Of a stretch of 64,000 nt of DNA, positions 1 through 10,165 are shown one piece after another (positions within the stretch are counted from its first letter, which is position 1; every line of letters starts with the position of its first letter). Below the pieces are notes generated by a model. The model was not told the origin of the DNA, made no database searches, and was given only the letters and a program-made list of their open reading frames with translations. This DNA is from Phocoena phocoena. Taxonomy: Eukaryota > Chordata > Mammalia > Artiodactyla > Phocoenidae. The stretch spans positions 55,748,639-55,812,638 of the forward strand of contig NC_089220.1 in assembly GCF_963924675.1 (NCBI RefSeq). The letters run 5' to 3'. Position numbers and translations under genes: made by a program.

Positions 1-916
1 CAGCACAATCCCTATCAAATTACCACTGCCATTTTTCACAGAAGTAGAACAAAACATTTCACAATTTGCATGGAAACACAAAAGACCCCAAATAGCCAAA
101 GCAATCTTGAGAAAGAAAAACGGAGTTGGAGGAATCAGGCTCCCTGACTTCAGACTATACAAATATTTACAAATATTTATTTGTAATCAACAAAGACAGT
201 AAAAAAAAATACAACCCAGTGTTTCTTCAACTTTGTTATACCCATATAATGGAATACTACTCAGCAATAAAAAGGAACAAACTATACACAAAAATATATT
301 TGATGGGCATATATCTGGAGAAAACTATAATTCAAAAAGATACGTGCACCCCAGTGTTCATTCAGCACTATTTACTATAGCTAAGACATGGAAGCAGTCT
401 AAGTGTCCGTCAACAGATGAATGGATAAAGAAGATGTAGTATATATATAATGGGATATTACTCAGCCATAAATAAGAATTAAATGATGTCATTTACAGCA
501 ACATGGATAGACCTAGAGTATCATACTAAGTGAAGTAATTAGCTAGAGAAAGACAAATATCATATGATACCACTTATATGTGGAATCTAAAAAAGTGATA
601 TAAATGAACTTGTTTACAAAACAGAAAATAGTCCCACAGACATAGAAAACAAACTTATGGTTACCAATGGGGAAAGGCAGGAGGAGGGATGAATCAGGAG
701 TTCGGGATTAACATATATACACTACTATATATAAAATAGCTAACCAACAAGGACCTACTGTATAGCACAGGGAATTATAGTTAGTATTTTGTAATAACCT
801 ATAAAGGTGTATGAAAAAGAATATTATATATATATGTATATAAAATGGAATCACTTTTCTGTAAACTTGAAACTAACACAACAGTGTAAGTCAACCATAC
901 TTCAATTAAAAAAAAG
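1..916 (+). mobile_element. LINE-1 3' portion (end of ORF2 and 3'UTR), cut by window edge
   Basis: The sequence reads as the end of L1 ORF2 followed by the L1 3'UTR. The recognisable order is a reverse-transcriptase tail segment at 1-160, the 'tactcagccataaa' region near 460, the 'cctactgtatagcacaggg' motif near 755, and a terminal 'caaccatacttcaattaaaaaaaa'. The reading frame is broken throughout. At about 160-295 the order is disturbed: a stretch resembling the region near 440-475 appears before the 'ggagaaaactataattcaaaaagatac' region, so the copy has a local rearrangement. It is a dead L1 of the cetartiodactyl type. The 5' part lies outside the window. Confidence 0.85.
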
Positions 917-932
917 TTGTATGCTTAGAAAA

Positions 933-947
933 AAAAAGTATATATAT

Positions 948-991
<44 letters not shown>

Positions 992-1003
992 ATATATGTA
1001 TAT
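933..1003. repeat. (TA)n microsatellite forming a 56-bp palindrome
   Basis: A run of TA dinucleotides directly follows the L1 A-rich end. It is bracketed symmetrically by AGG at 948-950 and CCT at 989-991, so 942-997 is a perfect palindrome. It probably grew from the L1 tail. Confidence 0.9.
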
Positions 1004-1009
1004 TTTTGA

Positions 1010-1310
1010 GTCTCAAGTGCATTTTGCTAAGTGAAAGATCTCAGACTCTGAAGTCTGTAAAGTGAATTATTCCATTTATATGACATTTTGAAAAAGCAAA
1101 ACTATTGTAACAGAAACAGATAAGTGCATCCAAGGTCTGGGAAGGAAAAGAAATGGCTACAAAGGGATAGAAAGTTCTATTATTTGTGGTAATAGAATTG
1201 ATCTTTGTCTTGACTGTGGTCACAAGACTGCATGAGTTTGTCAAAGCTCATAAAAACCATACAAGAAAAAGTTATTTTACATTATGTAAATTATATTTCA
1301 ATCATAAAAG
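1010..1310 (+). mobile_element. Old L1 3'-end fragment
   Basis: The text resembles the plus-strand 3' end of old L1M elements: 'ttccatttatatgacattttg' near 1072, 'ggctacaaaggga' near 1155 and 'attatgtaaattatatttcaatcataaaa' near 1280. A similar order is seen in the L1M at 38500-39600. It is diverged and has no coding capacity. It may be the tail of an older L1 into which the L1 at 1-916 inserted. Confidence 0.5.
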
Positions 1311-2316
1311 GAAGTTACTGGAGAAAATAGTAGGATGTGATCTCAAAGGAAATTTTTACTAAGAAAAGGAAATTGAGACTCCTAGATATCTGTAAATAAA
1401 AAAGAAAAATAACATTTTGAACATTTCAAAATATCTTGCTTTCTCATTAATGATGTTACCCCATTGAACAAAGGCAATCTTGATCACAAGCTCTGATATT
1501 GTTACATAATAATATAGAACATAAGAATTCAATTTATCTGAGCCTAAGGAAAGTGTTATTAGTATCCAAAGTTTTAATAATGTAACTGTCATTAGAAATA
1601 AATGGTCTCATGGTTTTCTTTAAGAAACAGGGAACCAAGGCCAACAAGGCTGACGTACTGATTCAGGTTGGTGCAGCCAAACAGTGTCAAAGGCTGGAAT
1701 CAATATGGACCCCCACACTATCAGTTTATCACCTTTTCCACTACAATATGTAATTAAATATTTTGCTGAGATTTACTTATTAAAAACATAAATAATTATA
1801 ATTTATATCTATATCAGTTGACAACATGGTTACTCAAATTGCAAACTACTAAATTCTGAGATGGATCTAGTTATTAGAGTTGTTACCAGTTTTTTGGCAA
1901 CAAAAATACTTTTGATACTGTTTCTGTAAGAAAAATCATAAAGTCAAAATTACATGTAAGAACACTCATTCAATATTTATATCTAAACATACATGACTAT
2001 ATAAATAAGGAGCTAAGCCCTCTTTTGGTCTTGAATTAGATAAATTATTAGGAAATATCAAACAGAAAGGCATATTTACTCTCTAAAATCTGTTATGCTG
2101 TTTAGCCTGCCTACTGCTAATGCTAGACACTTAGAACTCAAATTAACCTTAGAAAGTAGAACTTATAGTGTAAATTTATTCTAAAATTATTTTTTACAAG
2201 TTTTATAGGGAATGAAGTAAGATATTTTATTGACAAGCTATCTGAAGTAACTGTGTTTCTTGTGGTGTATATTTATTTCAATTACTGATTTGTTAAATGA
2301 AAATTAAACTGAAAAC
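1311..2316. other. Unassigned AT-rich sequence
   Basis: I see no gene, exon-like reading frame or recognisable repeat in this stretch. Confidence 0.5.
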
Positions 2317-2325
2317 TTTTCATGT

Positions 2326-2543
2326 GTTTTTTTTTTTTTTTTTTTTTTTTGCGGTACACGGGCCCCTCATCACCGTGGCCTCTCCCGGTGCGGAGCACAG
2401 GCTCTAGACGCGCAGGCTCAGCGGCCATGGCTCACGGTCCCAGCCACTCCGCGGCACGCGGGATCCTCCCGGACCCGGGGCACGAACCCGCGTCCCTTGC
2501 ATCGGCAGGCGTTCTCCCAACCACTGCGCCACCAGGGAAACCC
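2326..2543 (-). mobile_element. CHR-type cetacean SINE (tRNA-derived)
   Basis: The minus-strand copy starts at its 3' tail as a T-run (2326-2350) and ends at the SINE 5' end 'gggtttccctggtgg', read in reverse near 2543. The tRNA-like promoter is present, including the B-box region with 'ggcacgaacc' near 2478. Many CpGs remain, which suggests a young copy. Flanking duplications TTTTCATGT at 2317-2325 and 2545-2553 show insertion by target-primed reverse transcription. Translated frames across it are artefacts. Confidence 0.93.
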
Positions 2544-2553
2544 TTTTTCATGT

Positions 2554-3873
2554 TATTTAATGTAGTCTCAAACCTTTTCCTCTCAGTTACAACTGTGTTT
2601 CACCTCTATATTTGATTTATTTTTAATCAGCTAAAATATTTTTTCATGAAAGGTAAATTGATTCTATCTCTCTGAATTATTGTGTGTTCACAATATTTTT
2701 GTAACATCTTTGACTCAAAATTTTAAAGATACTCTTCTACTATTTTCTCACAATATGTGTAGTAGAGAGGAAATGTATGATTAGCATGAATTTTGGTTCT
2801 TTGTAGGAATCTTGCTATTTTTTCCCTTTCTGATATTTATTGGGATTCTTTCTTTATAATTCAGATATTTCTCCCAGGAAACATAGAGGTTAGGTCATTT
2901 TTTTTAAAATTGCCTACATGTTGAGCACATTGCCAGTGCCACAGCATTTCCACAACTGCATTTTCATTTTATTCTATTATGTTGATTTTATTTTATCACC
3001 TTCTTTCATTTTCAAGCCTGCCTATTTCCTTCTCTTGGTGAGAAGGCTTCTCGCATATAACTTTTACATCTTTTTCTTGATATGTCTGCACATTACAATA
3101 TTTAATATTAATCTAAATTTGTAGTATATTTTAGTTTTTATACTCTCTTCTTTTCTTATCCAGTCTCTACATTAGTTTGTTCTTTCAGCCAGATTTTTAA
3201 AAAAATTATCTTTTCTTGTCATGTAACCTTACTTTTCATAATTTATTATCTGTATATTCTAGATTTTATTGAGAAAAGAGATGTTCTTTTACATCCTATT
3301 CTGTTTTCTAGAGCAAATCATTTTCAAAGGAATGCTTTCATTTTTTATTTTTGAATGCTACAGCATAAATACAGTAGAAAATTTTTAGAAACACTGTTAG
3401 ATTTTTCTCCCCACTCCCCTAATTTTTCCCTAGTTTCTTCATATATAGAAATGGTCACTTGTTTCTGTGAGAGCCTCTTCTCAGTGACTGAGCTTGCACA
3501 CTCAGAGCTATCCATTGCTTCTACTTCAATTTCTGTTTATTAATCCTTTAACTGAAAATGCAATCTGAGAAGCTCTCTTATTCCTGGCATTTAATTATCT
3601 GTAGTGTTATTTATTAATTGATAATCTAAAACTATGTGTAGTTCTTTTCTGGGCAGAACTTGAGAAGACACTTCCACATCCCTTTCCTTTGCCTAACTTA
3701 AAAATTTATGGTCCCAGAGTCAAGTCATTATTGCCCTTCTCTTCTGCCCCAAGCTAGGCTGCAAGGCCAGGGATTATAGAAGTGATGTGGCTATCTACTC
3801 AGAGACATTTATAATGGGAGTATGAAGAAAATATGTCCCGTCTGTTTTAGGAATCTACTTTCATACATTAAGG
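2554..3873. other. Unassigned AT-rich sequence
   Basis: T-rich, low-GC sequence with several short frames of no recognisable family. Part may be very old L1, but I cannot place it. Confidence 0.4.
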
Positions 3874-4932
3874 CAGTGGTTCTGAAACGTTTTATTCTCA
3901 GTCTCCTTTGCACTATCAAAAACAATTGAGGAACCAAAACACTTTTGCCTATTTGGATTTTAAACTTCAAATTTACCAGATCTATCATCTATCTAATGTA
4001 TTTTTTTGTATATAAAATGTTTATTTATTATAAAATTTATTTTAATCTATTAAAAAATATTAGTAAGAAACTTTTTTTTTATGGTTACAAATTTTCTTTC
4101 TTTTTTTCTTTTTAACATCTTTATTGGAGTATAATTGCTTTACAATGGTGTGTTAGTTTCTGCTTTACAACAAAATGAATCAGCTATATATATACATATG
4201 TTCCCATATCTCTTCCTTCTTGCGTCTCCCTCCCTCCCACCCTCCCTATCCCACCCCTCCAGGCAGTCACAAAGCACCGAGCTGATCTCCCTGTGCTATG
4301 CGGCTGCTTCCCACTAGCCATCTACCTTACGTTTGGTAGTGTATATATGTCCATGTCTCTCTCTCGCTTTGTCACAGCTTCCCCTTCCCCCTCCCCATAT
4401 CCTCAAGTCCATTCTCTAGGTCTGTGTCTTTATTCCTGCTTTACCCCTAGGTTCTTCATGACATTTTGTTTTTCTTAAATTCCATATATATGTGTTAGCA
4501 TATGGTATTTGTCTCTCTCTTTCTGACTTACTTCACTCTGTATGACAGACTCTAGGTCTATCCACCTCATTACAAATACCTCAGCCATAAAGAGAAACAA
4601 AATTGAGCTATTTGTAGTAAGAAACTTTTTAACCTAAAACACCACATAAAAATTAGATTTTCCAAAACAAATAAGAAAATAGTGAGAAGAGTAGCTCAAT
4701 TTTACATGCAATTCTGGCTTAATAGAAGATATTTGGATTTTCATATCTAGTTCTGCATTCACTCATATCATGCCACGAGTTTCTGAAAATTCTTACTGTA
4801 CACCTGTGAGAGAATGAGTATTAAAAAGATAAAAAATTGTTTTATTTTTCATGAAAATAGTTCTCATCTTGCAAACTTCCTCAAAGATTTGCAAATGTAC
4901 CTACTGATCGCCAGGTCACACTGAGAATTTGG
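3874..4932 (+). mobile_element. hAT (Charlie-type) DNA transposon relic, split by L1
   Basis: It starts with CAGTGGTTCT, the end typical of hAT-Charlie elements, followed by 'aaacgttttattctcagtct' and 'cactatcaaaaacaattgagg'. After the L1 insertion the element resumes at 4631, with 'aatagtgagaagagtagctc' and 'ctgtacacctgtgagagaatgag', and ends near 4932 in a decayed inverted end. The net element length without the L1 is about 500 bp, so it is a non-autonomous copy with no transposase. The exact family name is not certain. Confidence 0.65.
4077..4614 (-). mobile_element. 5'-truncated L1 with twin-priming inversion
   Basis: From 4110 to 4578 the sequence is the reverse complement of an L1 3' end ('aacatctttattggagtataattgctttacaa' begins it, and 'cttcactctgtatgacagactctagg' lies near its upstream edge). 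From 4579 to 4614 the L1 sequence that should follow appears in the opposite orientation ('ctcagccataaagagaaac'). TACAAATA at 4571-4578 and TATTTGTA at 4609-4616 are the same L1 site in both orientations. A 16-bp duplication, TAGTAAGAAACTTTTT, lies at 4061-4076 and 4615-4630. The A-tail contains about 16 non-L1 bases at 4081-4096. Confidence 0.88.
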
Positions 4933-4991
4933 GCATGCTGGGCCACTGGGAAGATGTCTTCTTAACACTCTTGAGAGGCATAATTAGAATC

Positions 4992-5225
4992 AGGTTAAGT
5001 GCATGGGTCACCAGGGTTTTATTCACAGCTCTGCCACTTACTAGCTCTATGTGTCAGGACAAGCTGCTTCAAATCTCTGTGCCTCTCAGGTTTTTCATCT
5101 CTTAAGTGAGAATGAAACTAGTGATTACTTTTTGGCATGTCATGAGGATTTAAACAAGTTATTCTTAGTAAAATGTTTATATATCTCATCCCCTGAGATG
5201 TAGTAATCACTCAAAATTATTATTC
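4992..5225 (+). mobile_element. MIR SINE
   Basis: The core 'agctctgccacttactagctctatg' lies near 5030-5052, followed by 'ctctgtgcctctcaggtttttcatctctta', 'tgaggatttaaacaagtta' and a tail near 5210. These are the ordered landmarks of the ancient mammalian MIR. It is diverged, as expected for a pre-placental repeat. Confidence 0.85.
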
Positions 5226-5762
5226 TTCAGAATGAAACAATTACATTTTTTCAAGTGGCAGATCTGTGTCAGCTGAAAATTGTGATTTAAAATCCATTCC
5301 ACAGAACATAGAAATTGATGGATATTCATCCTAAACTTTGAGAATAGGCTAAATATAATTGGGGGGGTCTCCTTTTTTTTCCCTAAATCTGAAAGATATG
5401 TCAGAATTTGGTTGGGTAAGGCTTTGTCAGTGACAGCTTGCCCTCTGTACTCTTGGTACTTAGCATTGACTCCTAAATGTTTTGTTACATTCTCAAATTA
5501 AAACTTTGAGAGTCTAAGTCTGGGAAGACTCATCAAGAAATGCAGGAAAAGCTACTTACCTATTTGTCTAAGAAACAAATGTGTTTTGAAACATTTCTGA
5601 CTTATTGTGGAAAGGAAAAAATGGACATATAAGAAAGATATTAAAAATCACTCTAGGTTATAAACACTATTAATACATTTCTCTAAAAATTCTTATTTAC
5701 ATAAATATGTTATATTGTAATATATTACACAAAATACATCATACTACTATTTCAAATATTAT

Positions 5763-5990
5763 TTGCCTGCATTATATATAATATTCATTATAATATGCAT
5801 ATATATACTGCATATACATATATAATATGGGGAGATGACATATACATGTTATATTTATGCATGTGTACATATGATATATATATACATATGTCCACATGCA
5901 CACACAGACTTTATATGTGTGTCTGCATACTTATATATATGTATATATGTATATACATTTCTATGCATATGTATACACATGTATATATAA
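5763..5990. repeat. TA/TATG-rich low-complexity tract
   Basis: Alternating TATA, CATA and TGTATA units with CACA/TGTG interruptions. This is an impure microsatellite with no gene. The stretch 5226-5762 before it shows no recognisable element. Confidence 0.8.
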
Positions 5991-6065
5991 TTGGATATCA
6001 CTCCTTTTTCTCATTTAACATTTTCTCAAATCATAAAATGCATTTATAATTTACCTTAATGTTTT

Positions 6066-6257
6066 GCGGTACGCGGGCCTCTCACTGTTGTGGCCTCTCC
6101 CGTTGCGGAGCACAGGCTCCGGACGCGCAGGCTCAGCGGCCATGGCCCACAGGCCCAGCCGCTCCACGGCATGTGGGATCTTTCCGGACCGGGGCACGAA
6201 CCCGTGTCCCCTGCATCAGCAGACGGACTCTCAACCACTGCACCACCAGGGAAGCCC
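6066..6257 (-). mobile_element. CHR-type SINE without poly(A) tail
   Basis: The minus-strand copy of the CHR SINE body begins directly at 'gcggtacgcgggcc' with no T-run, and ends at 'gggaagccc'. A perfect 14-bp flanking duplication, TACCTTAATGTTTT, lies at 6052-6065 and 6258-6271. CpG content is high, which suggests recent insertion. The missing A-tail is unusual among the copies in this window. Confidence 0.94.
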
Positions 6258-6271
6258 TACCTTAATGTTTT

Positions 6272-6906
6272 CTTAATCAGAAGTCAACTTGTCAAAGCCA
6301 TTAAAATGTAACTTATTTTCTATATAATACCGTGGAGTTACTGAGGGAAGAGATGCCTTGGAATTTTCCTCTACTAGCAAGTGAAGAATTTAGAAATCAC
6401 TAGAAATAAGTTCCCATGATCCTCCCAGTCACTCTTCTTCTTTCATCGAAGATGTCAAAATCCAAATCAGTGTTTTAATCCATACATAGTCATATTGCTA
6501 TCCATGGTGAATTTAGTATCCACATAAAAGGCACATAAATCAAATATATCTACCAGTTTCTTGAGGTCCTAATTGCTAAAAACACTTTCTTGCCTTTCAC
6601 CACAATCACTCACTCACAGATTGTATCTTGGTTATTATTTGCTGGGAGATAATCTCCATCGATATGATATCACTTTTCTACCCATCTTGTGAGCAGAGGC
6701 ACTGGCTACCTTTGTTCTGGACTATCTTTTCAAGGATATTTGAATAGTGAACATCCTTAGGAGACAGATATAATATCTTCCTCTAGAACAAAGGACAGGA
6801 ATGCTTAGTTACCATATGAAAGTATCCAGGTTTCCTAAACTCAAAGTTCCTGTCTTGTAACATAAATGACTGTGCCCTGAAGGGTTACTTGGCCCTCTCT
6901 ATGTAA
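6272..6906. other. Unassigned sequence
   Basis: No gene or repeat was recognised. Sequence just before 6907 may be the 5' part of the decayed LTR described next. Confidence 0.4.
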
Positions 6907-7075
6907 CCTTGTGGGAATTGAGGCTTAGGGAACCAGCACAAGAAAATACTGATATTCTGACTATTGCTATTGCTGTGAGTACTAAATTCATATGTCAGTG
7001 ACCCAGAATTGTTGTTTCTTCTACCACCCTTCATGAAACTGTGACAGACTAACTTGTTAGCTGTTAAGGGAATCC
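6907..7075 (+). repeat. Left LTR-like terminal repeat of ERVL relic
   Basis: It aligns by eye along about 170 bp with 10008-10165, including 'tgaaactgtgacagactaacttgtt'-like sequence near its end. The polyadenylation region appears as 'gagtactaaattc'. The 5' limit is uncertain. Confidence 0.6.
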
Positions 7076-9112
7076 TTTCTGGAAGAGGAAGGAAGAGAAA
7101 GGATGTTAATCCAGCCAGTTAACAAGATTTGAGTGAGTCCATGTGAACTGGTAACGAATATTTTGACTAAATTTTGTGGTTGACGGGGCAATAAATGATT
7201 CTACACGCTACTACCTGTTAATAGGGATGAGTAAGGGAGGGGGTTGATTGCTGAGTAGTAGGAAATAGATTCAAAGACAATTGCCCCCAAAACATCTAAT
7301 TTGTTGCTAACTCTCCCCTGCACAAGGGAAATTTTCTTATCAATCTGGTGATCAGTCTCAGGTCCACTTTATTGTAAAAACTAGTACCAAGATTCATCCT
7401 GAATGGGCAGAAGCAATGTGTCCCTGTCTACTATGACAAAGAGTCCTCAAACTGTCAGTAATGATCACACTTCTGCCAGCTATAAAGCTTTGGGTGGGCT
7501 GAAACCATGGCAAGTTTGTTTGGTTGAGCACCAATAAATGACCACCGCAGTACTCAAAAAAAAAAAAAAAAATTCTTCTTTACACCATTTGATCGCTTCC
7601 CTCCCCCACTATCTCTACCTCAGCTATTTTAAGAAAGTAACTGAATACATCTGAGGCCAAGTTCTCTTGGAACCCAAGGGGGACTGGAGAGCAAATGCAT
7701 GCTCTTTTAAGTATGCAGAGGAATTTGGGGAAGAGAAAGCAATCAGACTTTTATGGCTGTGTTTGATATATACATCCAAGTCACCATTTTACTGCATCCC
7801 ATGCAGTACAAGAGGTGTGAAAAGTTTTATCAAAATTAAACTGATAATATTTCAGCAGCGTTCTCAGTGGAAAAGAGAATTTCACATGACAGTTTGAGTG
7901 TCTTACCAGCCAATTCAATGGACTCTTCTTATTTCTTCTACATATGAATGTACAGTAGGAATTAATGTGTTATATGCTTATGCTTCTTGGCCCCTTAAAT
8001 GACAGAGGGGAGTCTCCTAATTGGGAAAATCCACATATAAACAAGTGGTAGTACATTTGGTTCCTACCACACTAATGATGCCTTCAAGATGCAAGTCTCT
8101 ATGAATGCTGACTTTGCTGATTGACATCTATAGAAAAGTGAGGCAGACTTCCTCTAGAGATACCACGTGAGGTTTTACATTCATCACCTTTTTCACATAG
8201 CTACTAGGTACACTGACTTTTAAAAGCAGCTGTTAGATTGCTACTGGTTTCTTATTGCATCTGAATGCCTTAACCCATGGAGGCTAACTCTCTGGCCTGA
8301 TATTTTCATTACAGGTGGATCAGCTCATATTCAATTACCAATAAGGTGGCCTGGAGCCAAAAAATCTTGCTTGTAGAAAATAAACGGTATGAGTGAAGGA
8401 TCTGCCAGCTTGTTCCTAACGTTATATTGACTATACATGAGAAAGTAAACAAAGTGACAGCTATCTTTTGGGGAATCTTTATCTCCCTCTTTGCCATCTG
8501 AAACAAAGCTTGCTGCTCATTGAGATCTTCAAGTCATAGATATTCCCATAAGTGCCTGGTAGGGGTCTAGTGATGGTTCAGCTAAGCTGCAACCAGATGG
8601 TATCCATTATACTGGTATGGCTATTCAAACTCAGTGCCAGCTTTGCAGAACTAAAAATGGGTGTAAATGCTCCACTCATTGGGTATAACTCAAGGGATTA
8701 TCATAGGTCTGACCAATATTTCTTGATGAACCTTGTTTAATTTTACTAATTCTTTGTTTGTTAACTGTAGCCTAGTCTGCCACTTGGACAACTACAGATT
8801 AGCACATTAAAAAAATCCTTCTTTGGGGCCACACATTGGGAAGGCAAATCACAGCTGCTGATCTAATCATCTGGGTCACTCAAGTAAATGTACATGCCCA
8901 TTGTCTGATGAGGCCATCTGGAATCTAACTGCTGATTGAGCCTATACCCAGCAGATTGCAAACATTTTTGCTTGAACCCATCATCACACAAGATTTGGCA
9001 ATGCATCAATATCATAGCCTGGACACAAAATAAAGGACTCTGTGTTCCTAATACAGAGGCTATGACTGAATGAAAGTCTTATGACTTATGCCAAACTTGA
9101 CTTTTTTGTTGT

Positions 9113-9503
9113 ATGGTGAAGGAGGCAACAACATACTGGGCATGGACCCAGACTGACTACATTGAACCTTTAAACCAGTCTCAGGCTTATCAATGGTATC
9201 ATACTGCTATTGATACTTGTCAAAATTATAGTGTTGCTATTACGGTTCAATCAGCTGATTCTGGCCACATACTTGTGATTCTTGAAACTAACCTGTGTTA
9301 TGTTTTCAGCATGCCTTTCCTTTGCCCCAAAGAGAGACGCTATCTCTCTTTGAAATCTCTAAGTATACCTGGCCTTTTTTCTAGAGGGAGGCACAAGGAT
9401 ATTCTCCAAGGATGTTTGTCCAGAACAAAGACAGTCAGTGTCTGTTTGCCAGATGTGGAGAAATACAAGAGACACATGGAGACTCATCTTCAATACATAT
9501 TCC
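9113..9503 (+). pseudogene. ERVL pol relic, integrase core
   Basis: The translated stretch contains W-x-x-T-D-Y-I-x-P-L followed by a D-T block and V-Q-S-A-D. This is the pattern around the first catalytic aspartate of class III (ERVL) integrase. Upstream at about 8800-9010 there is weaker zinc-binding-like sequence with stops. The frame runs on past the solo-LTR junction only by chance. The copy is non-functional, because the upstream reverse transcriptase is not readable and the frame is broken. Retroviral assignment is by motif only. Confidence 0.6.
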
Positions 9504-9570
9504 TGTAAGGCCAACTGGCCCGAGGCAGGGGAACACAATCAGATTCACAGGTTGCATCAGACCGAAATTC

Positions 9571-9646
9571 TCCGGACCACCCAGTTCCAGACACTGCCCT
9601 GGAGACATTCCGGACCACCCAGTTCCAGGAACTGACCTGGGGACTT
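9571..9646 (+). repeat. 38-bp tandem duplication in LTR U3
   Basis: Two 38-bp units (9571-9608, 9609-9646) share the first 20 bases exactly and differ at a few positions in the second half. This position, upstream of the TATA box, is where retroviral enhancer repeats lie. Enhancer activity is inferred. Confidence 0.85.
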
Positions 9647-9776
9647 TGCACCCGGCCCAGCCTTCCCGCCTTTCGAGGGGCGGGACTAACGGTCCCCTAG
9701 GGTAACAGAAAAGACCACCAAATAAGGAATACCCTGCGCCCTCCCAGACTCACCACACCCCTTTCCCTTTTTCCCC

Positions 9777-9783
9777 TATAAAA
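9777..9783 (+). promoter_or_regulatory. TATA box of the solo LTR
   Basis: TATAAAA lies 88 bp upstream of the LTR AATAAA signal, preceded by a C-rich tract. Transcription would start about 25-30 bp downstream, near 9808. Confidence 0.75.
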
Positions 9784-9864
9784 TCTTGCCCAACCCTCAC
9801 CCGGGTGCGACTTCTCTGGCCCCCTTTCTCTCGGACCAGTGAACCTCGCCCGGGAGCGCTCCCT

Positions 9865-9870
9865 AATAAA
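9865..9870 (+). terminator. Polyadenylation signal of the solo LTR
   Basis: AATAAA in the R region is followed within 30 bp by a GT/T-rich segment ('cctctgtttcgcggtgccg'), as in retroviral LTRs. Confidence 0.7.
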
Positions 9871-10007
9871 GCTCACTTGAAGCTTTCCTCTGTTTCGCGG
9901 TGCCGTTTGTTAAGATCCGACCTTACAATTCCATCTCTCCATTCTCAGAATTCCTCTCCTATAATAAAATCTATTACATGTTCAGGTGTTAGATGACCTT
10001 TCAAATG

Positions 10008-10165
10008 CCTTGTGGGAATAAGAGCTAGAAGAATCAACATTATGATACCCTGACTAGTGCTATTGCTATGAGTAATAAACTGTCCTTCTGTGATCGAGGA
10101 ATCTTGTGTCTTCTGTCAGCATCCATGAAACTATGACAAGCTAACTTGTTTGCTTGAAGGTCTGA
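10008..10165 (+). repeat. Right LTR-like terminal repeat of ERVL relic
   Basis: The counterpart of 6907-7075. It includes 'tgctatgagtaataaactgtcc', with a polyadenylation-like AATAAA at about 10074, and 'catgaaactatgacaagctaacttg'. Confidence 0.6.

Larger units (their letters stand above)
9504..9927 (+). mobile_element. Solo LTR of a class I-like endogenous retrovirus
   Basis: A 424-bp element starts TGTAAGG and ends CCTTACA, a perfect 7-bp inverted terminus of TG...CA type. It is flanked by a perfect 5-bp duplication, ATTCC, at 9499-9503 and 9928-9932. It has U3 tandem repeats (9571-9646), a TATA box (9777-9783), an AATAAA signal (9865-9870) and a short U5. It is GC- and CpG-rich in an AT-rich, CpG-poor neighbourhood, so it is much younger than the ERVL relic around it. 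No internal retroviral sequence remains, as expected after LTR-LTR recombination. Confidence 0.93.
6907..10165 (+). mobile_element. ERVL-type endogenous retrovirus-like relic
   Basis: A diverged direct-repeat pair (6907-7075 and 10008-10165) shares ordered blocks: 'ccttgtgggaat', 'gctattgct.tgagta.taaa', 'catgaaact.tgaca' and 'ctaacttgtt'. Both end in the same context and resemble MLT2-type LTR 3' ends. Between them, near 9113-9480, is a broken integrase-like stretch. This layout fits an internally shortened class III ERVL element about 3.2 kb long. It also holds a 16-base A-run at 7556-7571 and a younger solo LTR at 9504. All reading frames are broken. Confidence 0.6.

Noticed and set aside
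2322..2615. Open frames across CHR SINEs (also near 6059, 25529, 28433, 36534, 48232, 53019, 62689)
   Set aside because: The frames repeat the same SINE translation in each copy and begin or end in poly(A)/poly(T). They are repeat artefacts, not genes.
9412..9705. Open frame running from the ERVL relic into the solo LTR
   Set aside because: It crosses an insertion junction at 9504 and has no continuous ancestry.
9560..9930. CpG island of a host gene promoter
   Set aside because: The CpG-rich block coincides exactly with a solo LTR that has target duplications. No downstream exon is visible.
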